A DNA stretch of 11,489 nucleotides from Muribaculaceae bacterium (GTDB taxonomy: Bacteria > Bacteroidota > Bacteroidia > Bacteroidales > Muribaculaceae). Every line of letters begins with the position of its first letter. The first letter of the stretch is position 1. The stretch covers positions 1 through 11,489 of the forward strand of contig JAFYYI010000051.1 in the NCBI GenBank assembly GCA_017557665.1, written 5' to 3'. Both the position numbers and the translations under genes were made by a program. Of this stretch, positions 8,322 through 11,489 are shown in pieces. The notes under the pieces are model-generated. The model had not been told where the DNA came from. It was given only the letters and a program-made list of their open reading frames with translations, and did no database searches.

Positions 8322-8453
8322 TGAGGAATGAGAAATGAGAAATGAGGAATGAGGAATGAGAAATGAGGAATGAGGAATGAGAAATGAGAAATGAGGAATG
8401 AGGAATGAGAAATGAGGAATGAGGAATGAGAAATGAGAAATGAGGAATGAGAA
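8321..8453. repeat. Heptamer tandem array, 19 units of ATGAGGA/ATGAGAA, with a 49-bp higher-order period
   Basis: Nineteen perfect 7-bp units run without gaps from the last A of the preceding stop codon. Writing G for ATGAGGA and A for ATGAGAA, the order is GAAGGAG, GAAGGAG, GAAGA. The array is thus two full 49-bp blocks and a partial third one (8321-8369, 8370-8418, 8419-8453), which suggests growth by duplication of blocks rather than of single units. All + frames contain stops. It fills most of the 162-bp gap between the two PAP2-barrel genes; the remaining 30 bases hold no promoter match that I can see. Confidence 0.97.
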
Positions 8454-8460
8454 ATTTCTC
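8449..8460. other. Perfect 12-bp palindrome closing the heptamer array
   Basis: GAGAAATTTCTC is formed by the last array unit and the flanking ATTTCTC (8454-8460). Because every A-type unit contains GAGAAAT, the flank is complementary to each of the nine A-type units and not only to the last one. No U-tract follows, so it is not a standard terminator. Confidence 0.6.
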
Positions 8461-8483
8461 TAACGATTAACAACCTTCAGCCC

Positions 8484-10244
8484 ATGATGAAGAGAGTACG
8501 CGTCATATTCACAATTACGGTAGCGCTACTGTCGATGAACGCGCAAGCAACCGATGTGACGGGCGATATCCCCGACCTGGTATCGGCTATCGACACGACA
8601 GCAGCCGTCATTGACGAGGACTTCCAAGAAGCCATCGGTGTTGCCGACACCGTGCCCGTCAACACAGCCGACACATTATCATCTAGAGACATTGCAGCTC
8701 TATTAGAGAGTCACGGAGGTTGTGGTATAGATGCTGATCCTTACCGCAAATACAATGGTCCTGATTTCCATTTCTTCGAGAATACAACCAACCCATACTG
8801 CCGTCCTTATTCCTTCCTTGACGACCAGACGTGGGTGGGCATTCCTGTGTTTGTTGCCGGTTGGATTTTAAAAGGCGAGAAAAAAGCCTTCCGCCAGAAC
8901 TATAACAACCCGAACACCAAAATCCGCCTCATCAAGTACAATTTCCATAGCAAGATTGATGACTTCACGCAATATACAGGCCTTGCCCTGAGTACAGGCT
9001 TGAAGTTGGCAGGTGTCGAGGGCCGCTCCAGTTGGCCCCGCTTTGCAGCCTCAACAGTGGCATCCTATGCTGTGATGGCAGCCCTAGTGAACGGCATCAA
9101 ATTCTCTGTCGGTGACGAGCGACCCGACAGTAAAAGACGCAACTCATGGCCCTCGGGGCACACGGCAACTGCATTTGTGGCCGCGACTATCTTGCACAAA
9201 GAGTATGGCCTGACCCGCTCGCCGTGGTACTCTATCGCGGGCTACAGTGTGGCCACCGCTACGGGCGTGATGCGCGTGTTGAATAATCGGCATTGGATTT
9301 CGGATGTGCTCTCGGGTGCCGGCATCGGTATCCTCTCAGCCGAATTGGGATACGGCATCTGCGACCTGTTATTCAAGAGGAAAGGCCTGTTGATGCATGA
9401 CCACGACTACGACAACAACTATCCTAATGAGAATCCCTCATTCTTCTCCATCTCAATGGGCATCGGTCTAGGCAACAAAGACCTGACGCTACCCCCATTT
9501 GACTTTTATGGCTTTGGCGATGAGCATGACAATCAGCCCATAAGCCTCAAGTTTGGCAGTTCGACTGCAGTAGGAGCAGAAGGAGCCTTTTTCTTCAATC
9601 GTTACATCGGTGTGGGCGCAAGGCTGCGTGTAAAAGCTACTCCAATCAGGAAATGGTCATCGTTTGCCACCAGTGAGGAAGAATTCATGAGGACAATATT
9701 TGAAAATCCCGAATTGAAGGTAGGTGTTACAGACCTTAATCTGACCGTTGAGAGCGACCACATCGCAGAATTTGCTGCCGATGCGGGTTTATATTTCAAC
9801 CTGCCGCTGTCATCCCGGTTTGCTTTGGGCACCAAGGTACTGTTCGGCCGCAGCGTCATGGACGACGTTGACGTGAACGGTCACTTTGCGGGCTATAAGA
9901 TGAAAATGGTGAATGGTCGCTTTGTCAAAACCGAGGAAGCCATCGCTTGCGATTGGGACTATATTGACTTAAGTGCTTCCAACTCCTATAAGTTCGGTTC
10001 CGGTTTCTCGGTGACTTACGCCTACAAGAATGCGTTCTCATGGCGGGTGTTTGTGGACTATGATTATGCGACCAAGACTTATACAGCCTCCTACGCCCCG
10101 CTCAAATACATCAAAGATTTTATGCCCGATGTACTTGAGCAATTTGAAGGCCAAAATTTTAATCCGACCAACACGTTCACTTCAAGCGCCCGCAAACATC
10201 TGCACCAGTGGATATTGGGTGGGGCCCTGTGCGTCTCTTTTTAA
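8484..10244 (+). CDS. PAP2-family phosphatase fused to a C-terminal predicted beta-barrel (copy 2)
   Basis: Paralog of the gene at 6543, 586 residues, with the same domain order. The start may be ATG 8484 or the adjoining ATG 8487; the second matches the M-K-[KR]-V start of copy 1. The signal peptide (VIFTITVALLSMNAQA) is followed by a linker with the same ADT-rich pattern (GVADTVPVNTADTLSS). Catalytic motifs are complete: K206-x6-R213-P214, P223-S-G-H226 and R264-x5-H270-x3-D274. By hand count the PAP2 core differs from copy 1 at about 36 of 193 positions (near 81% identity). The signal peptide, linker and barrel loops differ much more. The C-terminus again ends in LGG-A-LCVSF. Codons are AT-richer than in copy 1. 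The gene could be co-transcribed with copy 1 through the heptamer array. Substrate unknown; a lipid phosphate is likely. Confidence 0.88.
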   Translation: MMKRVRVIFTITVALLSMNAQATDVTGDIPDLVSAIDTTAAVIDEDFQEAIGVADTVPVNTADTLSSRDIAALLESHGGCGIDADPYRKYNGPDFHFFENTTNPYCRPYSFLDDQTWVGIPVFVAGWILKGEKKAFRQNYNNPNTKIRLIKYNFHSKIDDFTQYTGLALSTGLKLAGVEGRSSWPRFAASTVASYAVMAALVNGIKFSVGDERPDSKRRNSWPSGHTATAFVAATILHKEYGLTRSPWYSIAGYSVATATGVMRVLNNRHWISDVLSGAGIGILSAELGYGICDLLFKRKGLLMHDHDYDNNYPNENPSFFSISMGIGLGNKDLTLPPFDFYGFGDEHDNQPISLKFGSSTAVGAEGAFFFNRYIGVGARLRVKATPIRKWSSFATSEEEFMRTIFENPELKVGVTDLNLTVESDHIAEFAADAGLYFNLPLSSRFALGTKVLFGRSVMDDVDVNGHFAGYKMKMVNGRFVKTEEAIACDWDYIDLSASNSYKFGSGFSVTYAYKNAFSWRVFVDYDYATKTYTASYAPLKYIKDFMPDVLEQFEGQNFNPTNTFTSSARKHLHQWILGGALCVSF

Positions 10245-10285
10245 TTAGGAATTAGAAATTAGGAATTAGAAATTAGGAGTTAGGA
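10244..10285. repeat. Second heptamer array, 6 units of ATTAGGA/ATTAGAA
   Basis: Six contiguous 7-bp units: GGA, GAA, GGA, GAA and GGA types of ATTAGRA, then one variant GTTAGGA. As in the first array, unit one begins with the last A of the stop codon of a PAP2-barrel gene. The heptamer differs from the other array at one fixed base (T for G at position 3). It fills almost the whole 56-bp gap before fmt, and no promoter match is visible in that gap. Confidence 0.93.
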
Positions 10286-10300
10286 ATTAATAAAGCCACT

Positions 10301-11281
10301 ATGACTAAAGAGGATTTAAAGATAGTTTTTTTCGGGACCCCCGACTTTGCCGTTGAGAGCTTGAGCCGTCTGGTTGAAGGCGGCTATAACGTGGCTGCCG
10401 TAGTCACCATGCCCGACAAGCCTGCCGGACGCGGCCGCCAGATTCAGCAGAGCGACGTCAAGCGCTACGCCGTGGAGCATGACCTGCCCGTGTTGCAGCC
10501 TGTAAGCCTCAAGGACGAAGCCTTCATCGAGGAGTTGCGCTCCTTTGAGGCCCAATTGTTCATTGTCATCGCCTTCAGGATGCTTCCCGAGGCCGTGTGG
10601 CAGATGCCTCCGTTGGGCACCTTCAACCTGCACGCCTCCCTACTGCCGCGCTACCGCGGCGCCGCGCCCATCAACTGGGCCGTGATGAACGGCGACACCG
10701 AGACAGGCGTGACCACCTTCTTCCTCAAGCATGAGATTGACACGGGCGACGTGATCCAGCAACGCTCGTGCCCCATCGGGCGACAGGAGAACGTGGAGGA
10801 CATCCACGACCGCCTGATGGTCATGGGCGCCGACATGGTGCTCGAGACCGTCGATGCCATCATCGCCGGGACGGTGAAGCCCATCCCACAGGACCAAATG
10901 CTCACTGCTGGCCAGCAACCGACTCCCGCACCCAAAATCTTCAAGGATACCTGCCGTATCGACTGGAGCCGACCTGCCGAGGCGCTCTATAACCACATCC
11001 GTGGCTTGTCGCCCTACCCCGCCGCATGGACCACGCTCATGAGCGAGCCCGGCAAGGAAGGCACGACATTAAAAATCTATGCCACCAGCGAACCACAGCC
11101 TTTCACAACCGGCGAAAGGCCCGTGCCAGGCACCATCGTTGCCGACCGCAAGACCCTGCGCGTGGCCTGTGGCGACGGCTGGCTTGAGGTGCTGTCGTTG
11201 CAACAGTCGGGCAAGAAACGCATGGACACCGATGCCTTTCTGCGCGGTTACACCATCACGGCTGACGCGCGCTGCGAGTAG
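10301..11281 (+). CDS. fmt: Methionyl-tRNA formyltransferase
   Basis: Cytosolic enzyme of 326 residues that formylates Met on initiator tRNA using 10-formyl-tetrahydrofolate. The N-terminal formyltransferase domain starts with IVFFGTPDFAVESL. It carries the loop DKPAGRGRQIQQSDVKRYA, the signature SLLPRYRGAAPI, and the catalytic triad N109, H111 and D147, equivalent to N108, H110 and D146 of the E. coli enzyme. The C-terminal tRNA-binding domain shows CRIDWSRPAEALYNHIRGLS and PYPAAWT. Length is normal and nothing is missing. The ATG at 10301 is the only reasonable start. The gene lies 56 bp after the second PAP2-barrel gene and may be read from the same transcript. GC-rich codons match glnS and Sua5/TsaC rather than the PAP2 genes. 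Confidence 0.96.
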   Translation: MTKEDLKIVFFGTPDFAVESLSRLVEGGYNVAAVVTMPDKPAGRGRQIQQSDVKRYAVEHDLPVLQPVSLKDEAFIEELRSFEAQLFIVIAFRMLPEAVWQMPPLGTFNLHASLLPRYRGAAPINWAVMNGDTETGVTTFFLKHEIDTGDVIQQRSCPIGRQENVEDIHDRLMVMGADMVLETVDAIIAGTVKPIPQDQMLTAGQQPTPAPKIFKDTCRIDWSRPAEALYNHIRGLSPYPAAWTTLMSEPGKEGTTLKIYATSEPQPFTTGERPVPGTIVADRKTLRVACGDGWLEVLSLQQSGKKRMDTDAFLRGYTITADARCE

Positions 11282-11308
11282 CCGTTCTTGATGAGCGTTC
11301 TCGGAGCG

Positions 11309-11324
11309 TTCTTGATATCAAGAA
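11309..11324. other. Perfect 16-bp palindrome downstream of fmt
   Basis: TTCTTGATATCAAGAA reads the same on both strands. A further copy of its left half (TTCTTGAT) lies at 11285-11292, and CGTTCT occurs three times between 11283 and 11312. It could be an extended 3' hairpin of fmt or a protein-binding site. There is no T run, so it is not a clear intrinsic terminator. Confidence 0.45.
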
Positions 11325-11348
11325 ATACAATTGGGGCACCCCTCGGCT

Positions 11349-11489
11349 TGAAGTGACCCCAAAAAGTTGGACGGGTTAAACGTTATTGATTAAGAGTAAA
11401 GAGTTCGGTATTGCACCGGGCTCTTTCCTTTTAACCGTGATTTGATTCTTTTATTGTTATAATAGTCTATATATTCATCTAAAGCCTTC
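11349..11489 (-). mobile_element. IS3-family insertion sequence, transposase-3' end (partial, runs out of window)
   Basis: The sequence from 11349 starts TGAAGTGACCCCAAAAAG and continues TTGGAC, the usual form of an IS3-family terminal inverted repeat of Bacteroidetes (TG at the tip, GACCCC, A-run, GTT-GAC). Inside it, on the - strand, is the end of an IS3-type transposase. The other end and the target duplication lie outside the window, so the size and intactness of the element cannot be judged. It inserted about 67 bp after the stop of fmt and interrupts no visible gene. Confidence 0.85.
11390..11489 (-). CDS. IS3-family transposase, C-terminal fragment (truncated by window edge)
   Basis: The last 32 codons and TAA stop (complement of 11390-11392) of a DDE integrase-type transposase (OrfB, rve domain) are visible. 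The tail contains [20 protein letters not shown] followed by KSPVQYR. The YIxYYNNxRIxxxLKGxSPVxYR pattern is the well-known end of IS150/IS3 transposases, just after the catalytic glutamate helix. The frame is too short to have its own line among long open frames but is unmistakable. It faces fmt tail to tail. Confidence 0.87.
   Translation of the reverse strand, partial: KALDEYIDYYNNKRIKSRLKGKSPVQYRTLYS

Noticed and set aside
8321..8453. Stop-free reading frame through the heptamer array on the - strand (F-S-F-L-I-S-H type repeat)
   Set aside because: Any 7-bp repeat whose complement lacks stop codons reads open in all frames. There is no start signal or coding evidence, and such translations are a common artefact.
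8321..8453. CRISPR array
   Set aside because: Units are 7 bp with no spacers, and no cas genes are present.
10244..10300. Promoter for fmt inside the second heptamer array
   Set aside because: No TAnnTTTG element with an upstream TTG or TTTG is present; AT-richness alone is not enough.

Overview
The window looks like a chromosomal segment of a GC-rich member of the Bacteroidales (Prevotellaceae- or Muribaculaceae-like; I cannot place it more closely). The reasons are two matches to the Bacteroidetes promoter consensus (TTG or TTTG, about 20 bp, then TAnnTTTG), weak or absent Shine-Dalgarno sequences, and gene content typical of the order. No phage, CRISPR or defence genes are visible. The only mobile DNA is the end of an IS3-family element at the right edge.

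Layout. Positions 1-1267 hold the 3' part of glnS. A 246-bp gap carries a weak and a strong terminator; the strong one is nearly symmetrical and can end both glnS (+) and the convergent gene at 1514-2440 (-), an exported protein of unknown function with a DUF3298-like C-terminus. That gene and the Sua5/TsaC gene at 2620 are divergent, and each has its own promoter between 2509 and 2600. From 2620 to 11281 all genes run on the + strand with short gaps: Sua5/TsaC (tRNA t6A synthesis), a polyprenyl-phosphate sugar transferase, a CBS-containing CLC chloride channel/transporter (1-nt overlap), two tandem paralogs in which a PAP2 phosphatase is fused to a C-terminal predicted beta-barrel, and fmt. 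The window ends with an inward-facing IS3-family end and the last 32 codons of its transposase on the - strand.

How the genes work together. glnS, Sua5/TsaC and fmt serve translation (tRNA charging, tRNA modification, initiator-tRNA formylation). The sugar transferase, CLC protein and two PAP2-barrel proteins act in the envelope. The PAP2 pair looks like a local duplication sitting between the CLC gene and fmt.

The most interesting parts are the duplicated PAP2-barrel proteins, whose two domains would normally lie in different membranes, and two heptamer arrays that both start on the last base of the stop codon of a PAP2-barrel gene. The arrays use the same two-variant heptamer, except that one base (G or T) is switched throughout each array. 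The longer array has a higher-order period of 49 bp.
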